This document shows, one piece after another, positions 26,276 to 35,508 of a stretch of DNA of 64,000 nt; positions within the stretch are counted from its first letter, which is position 1; each line of letters starts with the position of its first letter. A program made the position numbers and the translations under genes. The notes beneath the pieces are model-generated. The model saw nothing but the letters and a program-made list of their open reading frames with translations, ran no database searches and was not told the DNA's origin. The stretch covers positions 24,023 to 88,022 of the forward strand of contig CALEMP010000203.1 in the NCBI GenBank assembly GCA_937910685.1. The letters run 5' to 3'. This stretch comes from an uncultured bacterium. GTDB taxonomy: Bacteria; Planctomycetota; UBA1135; GCA-002686595.

Positions 26276-26890
26276 TCAGTCCCCAAGTAAATCCAGGCGC
26301 ACACGGCCCCCAGTGCGTTCCACGAGTTCGATTTTCAACCCCGGGACTTCGTCCTTGGGCACCGCCAGCTCTAAGCGGACGACCTCGCCGTAATCCGATG
26401 CTTGCTCCTGCAATCCGAATCCATGCAGCACTCCGCTCACAGCACCAGAGCAGTCGTAGGGAAACTCCAAGAGAACTCGCACTCGGATCACCACCGCGAG
26501 AATGGGTGCGCGATCCAGTGCTTTGCCCGCCGCACCCCCATAGGCCCGCACCAAACCACCAACCCCAAGCTTGACCCCACCAAACCAACGCACCACCACA
26601 CAGGTCAAGTTCGTGACCTCATGCCCTTCGAGCTGATTCAGAATCGGGCGCCCCGCGCTACCCGAGGGTTCTCCGTCGTCCGAGGAGCGAAAGATTGCTC
26701 CGGTTTCCCCAAGTCGCCAAGCAAAGCAATGATGACGCGCGTCCGAATATCTTTCGCGCACCTCCTGCACAAACGCCTTGGCCGACTCCTCGTCCTTGGT
26801 GGGGGCCAAAGCCGACAAGAAGCGGGAGTTCTTGATCTTGTCAATCTCGAACTCGAAGGGAGCGCTGAGGGTGCGGAAGGATTGGGTCAC
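26276..26890 (-). CDS. YigZ/IMPACT-family protein
   Basis: The 204-residue protein follows the UPF0029/IMPACT plan: EFEIDKIKNSRFLSALAPTKDE, SDARHHCFAWRL, SSDDGEPSGSAGRPILNQLEG and VVVRWFGGVKLGVGGLVRAYG. The C-terminal ferredoxin-like domain (PYDCSGAVSGVLHGFG onward) is present. Bacterial YigZ binds nucleic acids or ribosome-related partners; the precise function is not settled. It begins with GTG 26890 since no ATG fits and the family N-terminus starts right there. No Shine-Dalgarno match is visible upstream. Confidence 0.9.
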   Translation of the reverse strand: MTQSFRTLSAPFEFEIDKIKNSRFLSALAPTKDEESAKAFVQEVRERYSDARHHCFAWRLGETGAIFRSSDDGEPSGSAGRPILNQLEGHEVTNLTCVVVRWFGGVKLGVGGLVRAYGGAAGKALDRAPILAVVIRVRVLLEFPYDCSGAVSGVLHGFGLQEQASDYGEVVRLELAVPKDEVPGLKIELVERTGGRVRLDLLGD

Positions 26891-27025
26891 AGGAGAGAGT
26901 GTACAGGTCTGGTTGAAGAGGTCGAGATGCCACCGGGAACCTCAGTCCTCCCCCGCGGGCCCGAGGGCCTTTGGCTTGGCACAAAGAGTGACACCACCCC
27001 ATACGTACACTCCCGGACTCACCGA

Positions 27026-29593
27026 TTAGGCTGCTGCGCTCGTTGCACCGGTCACCGCTTCCTGCGTTGCCGTGGAATTCACTGTGAACCCCGCGTCTTC
27101 GTCCCAGTCGATCATGGCGGTCATGCCCCGGGCGAGTTCGCCTGAGATGACAGCTTCCGAAAGTGGGTTTTGGACGTCCCGTTGCAGGGCACGCTTGAGG
27201 GGGCGGGCGCCGTACTCCGCCTGGAAGCCTTGCGTTGCTAGTCGATCGCGCGCGGCGTCGGTGATCTCCAGGCCGATTTCTTGCTCCTCGAGGTGTCTTG
27301 CAAGGTGTTGGACCTGGATGTCCACAATCGCCCGGAGTTGCTCCGGCTTGAGGCTGTTGAAGATGAGGGTTTCGTCCAAGCGGTTGAGGAATTCTGGGCG
27401 GAAGAAGGCTTTGAGTTCCTCTTCGCTGCGCAGGTTGCTGGTCATCAACACAAGGGTCTGGGTGAAGTCCACCGTACGCCCCAGGCTGTCGGTCAGACGG
27501 CCGTCATCAAGTACTTGCAACAGGGTGTTGAACACATCGGGGTGGGCCTTTTCGACTTCGTCCAAGAGAATCAGCGTGTGCGGCTTGCGGCGTACGGCTT
27601 CCGTGAGAGCACCACCCTCTTCGTGGCCCACATAGCCCGGAGGCGCCCCAACAAGACGGCTGACCGAGTGCTTTTCCATGTACTCGCCCATGTCCAAGCG
27701 CACCATGGCATGCTCGTCATCGAACAGGAATTCTGCCAGAGCGCGCGCGGTTTCGGTCTTGCCCACGCCCGTGGGACCCAACAACAGGAACGAGCCCAGA
27801 GGCCGCGTGGTCTCTTGCAGCCCAGCGCGCGCTCGGCGCACCGCTTGGGAAATCGACTTCAGTGCTTCCGGTTGACCGATCACCCGCTGGGTCAGTCGAT
27901 CTTCCATGTGCAGCAGTTTATCGCGCTCGGTTTCCAGAAGGCGCGTGGCCGGGATGCCCGTCCAGCGGCTGATGACCTGGGCGATCATTTCCTCGTCCAC
28001 GGCTTCGGGCAGCATGGCACCGTCTATTTGCAGCTCTTCGAGGTCCGATGCATTGGCTTCAAGATCAGCTTCCGCCTCGGGCAGTTCCCCGTAGCGGATC
28101 GCTCCCACCCTTTCTAGGTCGCCCGCCCGTTCGGTTTGCTCCGCTTCTGCGCGTAGGCTTTCGATCAGAGCCTTCCCGGCCCGGATCGATTGGATCAGGT
28201 CCTTTTCCGCTTGCCAGCGGGAGCGCAGGGCGGTTTGTTCTTCGGTGAAATCCGCCAGCTCGCGGTTGATGTCCTCGATACGGCGTTGGTTGGCTTCGTT
28301 TCCTTCCTTTTGCAGGGCCGTCCGTTCGATTTTCAGTTGGCGCAGACGCCGCTCGAGTTTTTCGAGTTCCGGTGGCATGGAATCGATGGCCGTGCGCAAT
28401 TGGGCACCCGCCTCATCCACGCAATCAATGGCCTTGTCGGGCATAAAGCGGTCGGTGATGTGCCGATCCGCCAAGCGTGCTGCCGCCACGAGGGCCGCAT
28501 CACCGATGCGCACCCCGTGGTGAATCTCGTAACGCTCTTTTAGGCCACGCAGAATGGCCAGGGTGTCCTCAATAGAGGGTTCATCAATCAGCACTGGCAG
28601 GAATCGTCGCTCAAGCGCCGCGTCCTTTTCGATGTACTTGCGATACTCATCCAAGGTGGTGGCACCGATGCAATGCAGGTCGCCCCGGGCCAGGGCGGGT
28701 TTGAGCATGTTGGCGGCATCCACCGCACCTTCGGCTCCGCCAGCACCCACAAGTGTGTGCAGCTCGTCGATGAAGAGTACCACCTCTCCGTTGGCTTCAG
28801 CAATTTCCTCCAGAATGGCTTTGAGGCGCTCTTCGAACTCACCGCGGTACTTTGCGCCGGCGAGGAGAGAGCCCATATCCAAGGACATGACCCGGCGGCC
28901 CTTGAGGCTTTCCGGAACATCTCCATCCACGATTCGCTGGGCCAAGCCCTCAATGATTGCGGTTTTACCCACGCCCGGATCACCGATTAGTACCGGGTTA
29001 TTCTTGCGCCGGCGCGAGAGCACCTGCACCACGCGACGGATCTCATCGTTGCGTCCAATGACCGGATCGAGCTTGCCATCCCGCGCGGCTTGGGTCAGAT
29101 CCTGGGCGTACTTGGAAAGGGCCTCGAAGGTGTTTTCTGGTTCGGGGCTGGTCACACGGTGGCCCTTGCGCACTTCGGCCAGGGCTGCTTCGATGCGTTC
29201 CGGCGAAAGGCCCCGGGCAGAGAACAGACCCATCACTTCCGGTCCGCCCTTGCGTGCAAGGGCGAGCAAAAGGTGCTCGGTGGAGATGTACTCATCCTGC
29301 ATGCTCTGCGCCGTGTTGGCCGCGTCGGTCATGACCTCAGTCATGGGCCGGCTCATGCTCAACTCACCCCCGCTGGAGCGCGGTTGCTTGGCGAGTTCTT
29401 GGGCTACTCCTGCGGCGAGGGCTTGGGTCTCGGTTCCCAGCTTGGCGAGTACGCCTGCCATGACACCTTCCGGTTCCGCCAAGAGGGCGGCGGCGAGGTG
29501 CATCGGGGTGAGCTCCGGGTGACCCCCTTCCTGGGCGAGGGTTTGGGCTGCTGTGAAGGCGGCTTGACTCTTTGTGGTGGTGTTTGGTTGCAT
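27026..29593 (-). CDS. clpB: ATP-dependent disaggregase ClpB
   Basis: The 855-residue Hsp104/ClpB chaperone has the double N-terminal repeat (about residues 1-145), AAA-1 with [10 protein letters not shown] and the Walker [16 protein letters not shown], the coiled-coil middle domain (about 395-520), and AAA-2 with [23 protein letters not shown] and the C-terminal [11 protein letters not shown] region. It resolubilises aggregated proteins with DnaK. ATG 29593 follows an AAGGAG site. The leader contains an inverted repeat spanning that site (29597-29639). It is transcribed in the same direction as dapA, 182 bases downstream of that gene. Confidence 0.97.
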   Translation of the reverse strand: MQPNTTTKSQAAFTAAQTLAQEGGHPELTPMHLAAALLAEPEGVMAGVLAKLGTETQALAAGVAQELAKQPRSSGGELSMSRPMTEVMTDAANTAQSMQDEYISTEHLLLALARKGGPEVMGLFSARGLSPERIEAALAEVRKGHRVTSPEPENTFEALSKYAQDLTQAARDGKLDPVIGRNDEIRRVVQVLSRRRKNNPVLIGDPGVGKTAIIEGLAQRIVDGDVPESLKGRRVMSLDMGSLLAGAKYRGEFEERLKAILEEIAEANGEVVLFIDELHTLVGAGGAEGAVDAANMLKPALARGDLHCIGATTLDEYRKYIEKDAALERRFLPVLIDEPSIEDTLAILRGLKERYEIHHGVRIGDAALVAAARLADRHITDRFMPDKAIDCVDEAGAQLRTAIDSMPPELEKLERRLRQLKIERTALQKEGNEANQRRIEDINRELADFTEEQTALRSRWQAEKDLIQSIRAGKALIESLRAEAEQTERAGDLERVGAIRYGELPEAEADLEANASDLEELQIDGAMLPEAVDEEMIAQVISRWTGIPATRLLETERDKLLHMEDRLTQRVIGQPEALKSISQAVRRARAGLQETTRPLGSFLLLGPTGVGKTETARALAEFLFDDEHAMVRLDMGEYMEKHSVSRLVGAPPGYVGHEEGGALTEAVRRKPHTLILLDEVEKAHPDVFNTLLQVLDDGRLTDSLGRTVDFTQTLVLMTSNLRSEEELKAFFRPEFLNRLDETLIFNSLKPEQLRAIVDIQVQHLARHLEEQEIGLEITDAARDRLATQGFQAEYGARPLKRALQRDVQNPLSEAVISGELARGMTAMIDWDEDAGFTVNSTATQEAVTGATSAAA

Positions 29594-29596
29594 GCT

Positions 29597-29639
29597 TTGA
29601 CTCCTTGTTTTGGCCGCAAATTGCGGGCCATAGAGTCAA
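29597..29639 (-). promoter_or_regulatory. Inverted repeat in the clpB leader overlapping the ribosome binding site
   Basis: On the mRNA, TTGACTC (29633-29639) can pair with GAGTCAA (29597-29603), whose GAG is the end of the AAGGAG site for clpB. Inside it, GGCC/GGCC and GC/GC arms form a second short stem. The structure would partly hide the ribosome binding site, as in heat-responsive leaders, but it could also be a DNA operator. Confidence 0.4.
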
Positions 29640-29698
29640 GAGATGCAATAGCCATGCCGTGAACTAAATACTGCCCTAGAGCTATAGGAGCAGCCTTT

Positions 29699-29730
29699 CT
29701 ATACGGAATGCCGCCAAAACGGCAGTATAG
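29699..29730. other. Hairpin between dapA and clpB
   Basis: CTATAC and GTATAG arms enclose TGCCG-CCAAAA-CGGCA. The paired length is 11 bp with a four-base bulge. It lies 46 bases after the dapA stop and may end the dapA transcript or act as an operator for clpB; no T-run follows. It does not match the CIRCE operator. Confidence 0.4.
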
Positions 29731-29775
29731 ACCGCAGGTTTGACAGGGCGCCCTGCCACGGTGGGAAGGCCCGAA

Positions 29776-30705
29776 TCAGGCCGTGGGGGCCACGGCCCGG
29801 GGGGAGTCCTGGGCGGCTGGCATCAGCCCCCGTAGCACGCCATCCAGCACGCGCCGATTGTCCTCCTCAAGGCCGACCAGGGGCAGACGTACTTCGCTTG
29901 GGTAACCCTCGAGAATCGCGAGGGCGGCTTTGACTGGGACTGGATTGGTTTCGATGAACAGGGCTTGGGCCAAGGGCGTCAAGCGGGCGGCGAGGGAACG
30001 GGCGCGCGGCGCATCCGGGGCGCGACGACCCGCCTGGATCAGGGCGCTGGTCTCATGAGGGAGCAAGTTGCCAAGCACCGACACGGCGCCCACGGCACCT
30101 CGTCGCATGAACTCCAGGATCAAACGGTCCTCTCCGGCGAGCACCTGCAAGCCGCTCTCCTGCACGAACGAATCCACCCGGTCTAAATCCGTGCAAGCCA
30201 GCTTGATCGAAGTGATGTTCCTGTGCCGGTCGGCAAGATGTTGGGCCACTTGAAGGGGCAGTGCTTGGGCTGTGCGCGTGGGCACATCGTAGAGGGTCAG
30301 GGACAAACGCGGCACCGCTTGGGCGATGGCTGCGAAATGTGCTTCCAGTCCCCTGGGCTGGGGGCTGTTGTAATAAGGCACCACCGCCATGATTGCGTCC
30401 GCGCCGCTATCCTGGGCGGCGCGAGCCAGGCGCAGGCTCATGCGCGTGTCGTTGGTGCCAACTGAGCAGATCACTTTGATCTGACCGCGGGCAGCTTCTG
30501 CTGCGGTTCGGAAGAGGGCAATGCGCTCGGCTTCCGAGAGAACTGAGCCTTCGCCGGTGGTTCCCGCCACCAAGACCCCATCCGTTCCTGCGAGCCTGTG
30601 ACGCACCACGTCTTTGGCGAAGAGGTCATAGGCGAGTGCGCCCCCCCGAAAAGGAGTGGGAAGGGCGACGATGCTGCCCGAGGGGATGAAGAGCTCATCC
30701 TTCAT
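29776..30705 (-). CDS. dapA: 4-hydroxy-tetrahydrodipicolinate synthase (DapA family)
   Basis: A (beta/alpha)8 aldolase-type enzyme of lysine and diaminopimelate synthesis. Catalytic residues are visible: GTTGEGSVL (Thr-Thr pair), PYYNSPQ (Tyr relay) and the Schiff-base lysine in ITSIKLACTD. It should condense pyruvate with aspartate semialdehyde, but the DapA family includes other pyruvate lyases and the sequence at the Lys site (SIKLACTD) is not the most common, so substrate is inferred. I start at ATG 30705, which has AGGA upstream; an ATG at 30741 would add 12 residues. The upstream gene is pdxJ. Confidence 0.85.
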   Translation of the reverse strand: MKDELFIPSGSIVALPTPFRGGALAYDLFAKDVVRHRLAGTDGVLVAGTTGEGSVLSEAERIALFRTAAEAARGQIKVICSVGTNDTRMSLRLARAAQDSGADAIMAVVPYYNSPQPRGLEAHFAAIAQAVPRLSLTLYDVPTRTAQALPLQVAQHLADRHRNITSIKLACTDLDRVDSFVQESGLQVLAGEDRLILEFMRRGAVGAVSVLGNLLPHETSALIQAGRRAPDAPRARSLAARLTPLAQALFIETNPVPVKAALAILEGYPSEVRLPLVGLEEDNRRVLDGVLRGLMPAAQDSPRAVAPTA

Positions 30706-30892
30706 CTGACTTGTTTCCTGGCCTTGCGCTTTCTGCTCCATGGATTCAAATTTGCCGTTCCGAAAAGCTAGATCCAAGGGTCCTTCCCCTCGATTTCAAA
30801 GAAATCCATCAGGGCACCTAGGAGGCATGGGGTCTTCGCCGGAAGAAAAGCGGTTCTTGGGCCGGATTTCGGGGGTCTCTGCGCCTTTGGAG

Positions 30893-31660
30893 CTAGTTCT
30901 TGGCAGTCCGAAGAGAGGTTGCCCTTCCGTCGATCTCACCCTGGCTGGGCAGCAGTTCCAACATTTCTTCCACTGCCTGAGCAACCCCCACGAACATCGC
31001 CCTGGCCACGATGGCGAAGCCGATGTTGAGTTCCTCGATGCCGCCCATGAGGGCTACCGGGCTCACGTTGTCGTAGTCAAGCCCGTGGCCCGCGTTGACC
31101 CGCAGGCCGATGTTTTGGGCGTGGGCGGAGGCTCGCATCAAGCGCTCGAGTTCTTGTTCCCGGGCGGCTCCCGTACGGTTGGCATAGCAGCCGGTGTGGA
31201 GTTCCACAAAGGGTGCGCCCAATTCACGGGCCACATCCAGTTGGTCGGGCTCGGGATCCACGAAGAGGCTCACCAGTCCACCCGCTTCGGTCAGGGCTGG
31301 AATCACGTCGCGCAGGCGAGCTTGCTCTTTCTTGCAGTCGAGGCCACCCTCGGTGGTCACTTCCTGGCGCATTTCCGGGACGAGGCAAAAGGCATCGGCC
31401 CCAGACTTGAGGGCCAGGTCCACCATTTCCGTATCAAGGGAAAGCTCAAGGTTCAAGGTCGACTGCAACTCCCCTCGCAAGCGGATAACATCCGCGTCCT
31501 GAATATGGCGCCGATCCTTGCGCAAATGGCAAGTGATCCCGTGGGCGCCCGCCTTTTCGGCGGCGAGGGCCCATTGAATAGGGCACGGAAAATCCCCCCG
31601 CCTCGCCTGACGCAGGGTTGCCACATGGTCCACGTTGATGTGTAAGCGGGGGATATTCAT
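30893..31660 (-). CDS. pdxJ: Pyridoxine 5'-phosphate synthase
   Basis: Starting at ATG 31660 gives 255 residues beginning MNIPRLHINVDHVATLRQARRG, the PdxJ hallmark. Further motifs are HLRKDRRHIQDAD, LELSLDTEM, FCLVPEMRQEVTTEGGLD, VELHTGCYA and RVNAGHGLDYDNV, and the late ELNIGFAIVARA. The enzyme joins 1-deoxyxylulose 5-phosphate and 3-amino-2-oxopropyl phosphate in vitamin B6 synthesis. Length is typical. It is divergent from rsmD across 71 bases and lies 187 bases upstream of dapA in the same direction. Confidence 0.97.
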   Translation of the reverse strand: MNIPRLHINVDHVATLRQARRGDFPCPIQWALAAEKAGAHGITCHLRKDRRHIQDADVIRLRGELQSTLNLELSLDTEMVDLALKSGADAFCLVPEMRQEVTTEGGLDCKKEQARLRDVIPALTEAGGLVSLFVDPEPDQLDVARELGAPFVELHTGCYANRTGAAREQELERLMRASAHAQNIGLRVNAGHGLDYDNVSPVALMGGIEELNIGFAIVARAMFVGVAQAVEEMLELLPSQGEIDGRATSLRTAKN

Positions 31661-31731
31661 CGCTTTGAGTCGCTTACAGGATACTCCGATTGGGGCCACC
31701 GCGCGACCCCCGCTGCGGGTAGATTGCCCGG

Positions 31732-32322
31732 GTGAAAGTTCACAGCGGAGCATTCAAGGGGCGCATTCTGCGCGCCCCGGACGGACAGGACACCCGGCCC
31801 ATGTTGGGGCGGGTGCGGGAATCCATGTACTCGACCCTCGGCGGCATCGAGGAGGACCAGCCGGTACTGGACCTTTTCAGCGGCAGCGGCAGCACGGGCA
31901 TCGAGGCCTTGAGCCGTGGGGCGAGTTTGGTGCGTTTTGTCGAGCGAGAAAGGCCAGCCCTGGGGGTCTTGCGCTCCAATCTGGCCCTCGTGGGGGCCGA
32001 GGACCGCAGCGAGGTGATTGGCGGGGACGCCCTTGATGCGCGCCACTGGCGTGGGCCAGCGCCCCTTCCTCCGGGCGCAGAATCGAAGCCCTGGGCCGCG
32101 GTGATTTTGATGGATCCGCCCTATCCCATGCTGCGGGGCAGCGAACGTGACAAGGTTCTTGCAGCCGCGCTGACCTTGGCGAAGGACGTCCTGCTGCCAG
32201 GAGGCGCGCTGGTTCTGCATGGGCACCCCAGGGATCTGGGCAGGGACGCCCTCAGTACATCCGATTTCCAAATGGACCACCGGGTCATGGGGCGTACTGC
32301 GCTGCTGTACCTCTGGAAGTGA
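31732..32322 (+). CDS. rsmD: 16S rRNA (guanine966-N2)-methyltransferase, RsmD family
   Basis: The 196-residue protein starts with GTG 31732. The SAM-binding region VLDLFSGSGSTGIEALSRGA, the amino-methyltransferase motif MDPPYPM and the N-terminal KGRILRAPDGQDTRPMLGRVRESMYSTL segment place it in RsmD, which modifies G966 of 16S rRNA on small subunits. It is divergent from pdxJ. The next gene starts 75 bases downstream. Confidence 0.93.
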   Translation: MKVHSGAFKGRILRAPDGQDTRPMLGRVRESMYSTLGGIEEDQPVLDLFSGSGSTGIEALSRGASLVRFVERERPALGVLRSNLALVGAEDRSEVIGGDALDARHWRGPAPLPPGAESKPWAAVILMDPPYPMLRGSERDKVLAAALTLAKDVLLPGGALVLHGHPRDLGRDALSTSDFQMDHRVMGRTALLYLWK

Positions 32323-32397
32323 GCGCGCTTGGAATTCAGAAAGGGGCTCAAGTTTCCCTTCATCGAGAACCGATCAAAACCTTTGGTTTTGTCTCTT

Positions 32398-33081
32398 ATG
32401 GATGTTCTCCTCCTATTGCTTGTGAGCACTTTTGCTCGCGCCCTGCCGCTTGACGGGCCCGGATGGGTTGCGGGTCCGCCGAAGGTTGCCCTTGCGGAGG
32501 TCGTGGAACGTCCCGAACGATATCTGGGACAGGAACTGCAGTTGGTCTTGCAGGTGCGTGAACTGCAGCCAAGTTGGGAGGGATTTACCACCCGCTTTCA
32601 GCCATCCACATACTTGGCTCTCCGGGTCTGGGGATCCGAGCAGCTTCTCTGGAACAAGAGTGAACACGCCCGGGACTTTTCACACTTGTTCGTGTCGAAG
32701 GACAGTCCATGGAGCAAACGTTTTGGCGGGCTTCAAGCACATCAGCGAATCCGGGTCAACTGCGTGGTGCGCGAGCATTTGTTGGGACACCCTTGGCTGG
32801 AGGTGACCCGTATCGTGCGGTTGAAGCAGCACACCCCCAAGGGTTCGATTTTGCATGCTATTCGTGCCGCCGAGTGCATCGAGCGTAACGCCTTCGCTCT
32901 GGCCCAAGGGGAGCTGGAGCGGGCCCTCGCGGCACCCCTGCCCACCCGTCCGCGAGAGGTCCTGGAAGAGACCCTTTCCCGCTGCAGCCGCATCCGCCAA
33001 CGCTTAGGCACGGGCTGGCGGCCCAGTGCAGACGAATTAGAGCGGGTTTGCCTGCGGTTGCTTGAAACCCTGCACACCTAG
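32398..33081 (+). CDS. Secreted protein of unknown function
   Basis: ATG 32398 gives 227 residues with a signal peptide (MDVLLLLLVSTFARA). An upstream TTG at 32329 would put 23 residues before the signal sequence and is less likely. The mature part starts with a segment like LAEVVERPERYLGQELQLVLQV, which resembles an OB-fold of bacterial secreted proteins, and ends in a helical region with regular Leu/Arg spacing. No catalytic residues are evident. A short gap separates it from rsmD upstream. Confidence 0.65.
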   Translation: MDVLLLLLVSTFARALPLDGPGWVAGPPKVALAEVVERPERYLGQELQLVLQVRELQPSWEGFTTRFQPSTYLALRVWGSEQLLWNKSEHARDFSHLFVSKDSPWSKRFGGLQAHQRIRVNCVVREHLLGHPWLEVTRIVRLKQHTPKGSILHAIRAAECIERNAFALAQGELERALAAPLPTRPREVLEETLSRCSRIRQRLGTGWRPSADELERVCLRLLETLHT

Positions 33082-33160
33082 CGAGGGGGGGATGGATGTA
33101 GTATGGGCCGAGCTCCTCGACCGGGGGGCCTCACCAAAATCCCGTACTACAGCAACATCC

Positions 33161-33601
33161 ATGCGCAACCTCATCTTCATTGCCGCCCTTTGTTCCTTGG
33201 CCGCCTGTGCCAACAATCAGGCAAGCGAATCCGCCGGCAGCATGCCCGCCATTGTTGAGGCCAGCAACGTCTTCATGGGTAACCCGACCTGCGCCATCAG
33301 CGGTCACCCCATCAAGACCGAGAATTACGTCGAGCACGATGGCCAGCGCGCCTACTTCTGCTGCTCCAAGTGCGTTGCCACGGGCAAGATGGACCCGGCG
33401 GCTGCAGTGGCCGCCGCCTATGGGACGCCGACCGTGGTAGGTAACACCACCTGCCCGATTACCGGTAGGCCCGTGGGCGCCGATAACCTGGTTACTTGGC
33501 AAGGCCAGACGGTGGGGGTCTGTTGTCAAGGGTGCGAGAAGAAATACGCCTCCGATGCCTCTGGCTACACGCAAAAAGCCATGGCCAACAACGGCAACTG
33601 A
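33161..33601 (+). CDS. Lipoprotein with two TRASH/YHS-like metal-binding modules
   Basis: ATG 33161 begins a 146-residue lipoprotein with lipobox SLAAC. After the linker there are two copies of a C-x2-S/T-G-x-P module: PTCAISGHPIKTENYV ending FCCSKC and TTCPITGRPVGADNLV ending VCCQGC. Each supplies four Cys residues, suited to zinc, copper or another soft metal, as in TRASH and YHS proteins. It may act in periplasmic metal sensing or delivery; no transporter is next to it. recN follows 38 bases downstream. Confidence 0.75.
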   Translation: MRNLIFIAALCSLAACANNQASESAGSMPAIVEASNVFMGNPTCAISGHPIKTENYVEHDGQRAYFCCSKCVATGKMDPAAAVAAAYGTPTVVGNTTCPITGRPVGADNLVTWQGQTVGVCCQGCEKKYASDASGYTQKAMANNGN

Positions 33602-33639
33602 ACGAGCCTTCTCCCCAAAAGGTTGGGACACTCTTAACG

Positions 33640-35364
33640 ATGCTAGTTGAACTCCGCTTAGTGGATTTCGCCCTCTTTGAAGAGGCGGAAATCGTTCTTG
33701 GACCCGGACTGAATGCCATCACCGGCGAAACCGGTGCGGGCAAGAGTCTGATCGTCGGCGCGTTGCAGCTGCTGCTTGGGCAGCGTGCGCGCCCTGAGGT
33801 CGTCCGCACGGGTGCCAAACGCGCCCGGGTGGAGGGGCGTTTTGTTCTCGAAGTCGAGGGCTGGGGCCGCTGCGTGGCCCAATGGTTGCACGAGAATCTG
33901 CCCGAGGCCATCGAGGAAGGTCTTGAGGATGATTCGCACGAACTTGAATTGATTTTGACTCGCACCATCACGCGAGACGGGCGCAGTCGGGCTCACGTCA
34001 ATCACCGACCCGTGAGCGGAAAGGTGTTGCGTGAGCTCACCAGCCAATTGGTCGAGATTCACGGCCAGCATGAACACCAACGCCTGTTCGATCCCAGCGA
34101 GCAATTGTTGCTGCTGGACACCTTTGCGGGTCTTGAGGAGCAACTGAGCGGTTATCAGGAACGACGCGCGCGCTGGGCCAAGGTGCTCAGCGAACTCGAT
34201 GGCCTAGAAGCTGCCGAGATCCGGCGGGCGGAGAGGCTCGACATGGTGCGCTTTCAGCTCAGCGAACTGGAGCAAGCGGGTCTAGATGATCTCAACCCCA
34301 AGGCCCTGGCTGGCGAGCGCGATCTCTTGCGGAACGCGGGTGAGTTGGCGCTTTCCTTGGACAGCATCGTGGGGGACCTGTTTGATGACGAAGGATCAGC
34401 CCTGGAGGTCGTGCAGCGTTCTGAAAAAATCCTAGAGGACTGGAACAAGAGGGTTCCGGGCCTTGGGGAATCCCTTTCTTCTGTGCGCGAAGCCAGCGCC
34501 TACTTGGAGGCTGCCCTGGGAGACCTGCGTGGCATCCGCGATGGTGCCGAAGCAAATCCCACCCGCCTCGACGAGATCGAAGAGCGCCTTGCCAGTCTCG
34601 AACGCCTCGCGCGCAAGCACTCGGTGTCGGTGGAACAACTGCCCACCAAGCTCGGGAATCTGCAAGCCGAGCGCGACCTACTGGAACAAGACGGGCACGA
34701 CGGTGCACAACTGGAGGAGCAGGCAGGCAAGTTGGCCGAGGTCGTGGACCAGGCCGCGACACGCCTGACCAAAGAGCGAGCCAAGGCCCACAAGCGTCTG
34801 TCAAAGTCGGTGGAGAAAAGCCTCGCTGACTTGGGCCTCGAACGGGCGCGCTTTGAAGTGTGCCTTGTGCCCCACGCAAAGAGCGGGGACCCGATCGACA
34901 TGAAGCGCTTCGGTTCCAAGGGCGCCGAAGCCGTCGAATTTATGCTCGCCGCCAACCCCGGCGAAGGGACCGAACCCCTGCGTCGAGTGGCTTCGGGTGG
35001 CGAGGCCGCACGGATTCTCTTGGCCCTGCGCGGAGCTCTCGCTGTGCGCCAATCCACCCCGACCCTGGTCTTCGATGAAGTGGATGCGGGGGTCGGCGGT
35101 CGCCTAGGACCGCAGGTCGCGGCTCACTTGGGTGCCCTCGGGGAACATCACCAGGTGATCGCGGTGACCCACTTGCCCTCCATCGCTGCCGCCGCGACCC
35201 GTCACCTGCGGGTGGCCAAGGATGTGATCGATGGGCGCACACGCACCAAGACGGGCTCCCTGTCTGGGGACGAGCGCGTGGCCGAGGTTGCCGATATGAT
35301 CGCTGGGGGAGCCGAGCAGGAAACTGCCCGGGCAGAGGCCCGGCGACTGCTTGGAATCGACTGA
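33640..35364 (+). CDS. recN: DNA repair protein RecN
   Basis: The 574-residue SMC-like ATPase used in double-strand break repair. Walker A is GETGAGKS, the signature VASGGEAARILLALRG and Walker B LVFDEVDAGVGG are at the C-terminus, and a long helical coiled-coil region joins the two halves (about residues 150-390). ATG 33640 is chosen because MLVELRLVDFALFEEAEI matches the family N-terminus; the open frame upstream overlaps the lipoprotein gene. The length is near typical RecN. Confidence 0.95.
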   Translation: MLVELRLVDFALFEEAEIVLGPGLNAITGETGAGKSLIVGALQLLLGQRARPEVVRTGAKRARVEGRFVLEVEGWGRCVAQWLHENLPEAIEEGLEDDSHELELILTRTITRDGRSRAHVNHRPVSGKVLRELTSQLVEIHGQHEHQRLFDPSEQLLLLDTFAGLEEQLSGYQERRARWAKVLSELDGLEAAEIRRAERLDMVRFQLSELEQAGLDDLNPKALAGERDLLRNAGELALSLDSIVGDLFDDEGSALEVVQRSEKILEDWNKRVPGLGESLSSVREASAYLEAALGDLRGIRDGAEANPTRLDEIEERLASLERLARKHSVSVEQLPTKLGNLQAERDLLEQDGHDGAQLEEQAGKLAEVVDQAATRLTKERAKAHKRLSKSVEKSLADLGLERARFEVCLVPHAKSGDPIDMKRFGSKGAEAVEFMLAANPGEGTEPLRRVASGGEAARILLALRGALAVRQSTPTLVFDEVDAGVGGRLGPQVAAHLGALGEHHQVIAVTHLPSIAAAATRHLRVAKDVIDGRTRTKTGSLSGDERVAEVADMIAGGAEQETARAEARRLLGID

Positions 35365-35470
35365 ATCGGCCCATTGATGCCACTTGGGGGTTATTCCTCC
35401 GTGCTTCCCAAGAACTCCCGGGTGTTTTCCCGTGCGAGACACGCCTATCCGGGTATTCTGCGCGGCTTGA

Positions 35471-35485
35471 CCCGAGCTACTCGGG
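35471..35485. promoter_or_regulatory. Perfect inverted repeat upstream of the phosphomannose isomerase gene
   Basis: CCCGAG-CTA-CTCGGG lies 23 bases before the ATG at 35509 and about 105 bases after the recN stop. It could be an operator or a weak hairpin; no T-run follows. Confidence 0.35.
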
Positions 35486-35508
35486 CCCCCAAAGCCCGTC
35501 CAGATCCC

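Noticed and set aside
28554..29522. Long plus-strand ORF opposite clpB (322 codons)
   Set aside because: It is antisense to the conserved ClpB AAA-1 region; its composition (Ser/Arg/Ala-rich) is what the complement of high-GC codons yields. Similar shadows occur at 16700-17551, 30740-31645, 27281-28117, 22744-23484 and 3732-4598.
29594..29775. CIRCE-type heat-shock operator before clpB
   Set aside because: I looked for TTAGCACTC-N9-GAGTGCTAA; the inverted repeats present do not match.
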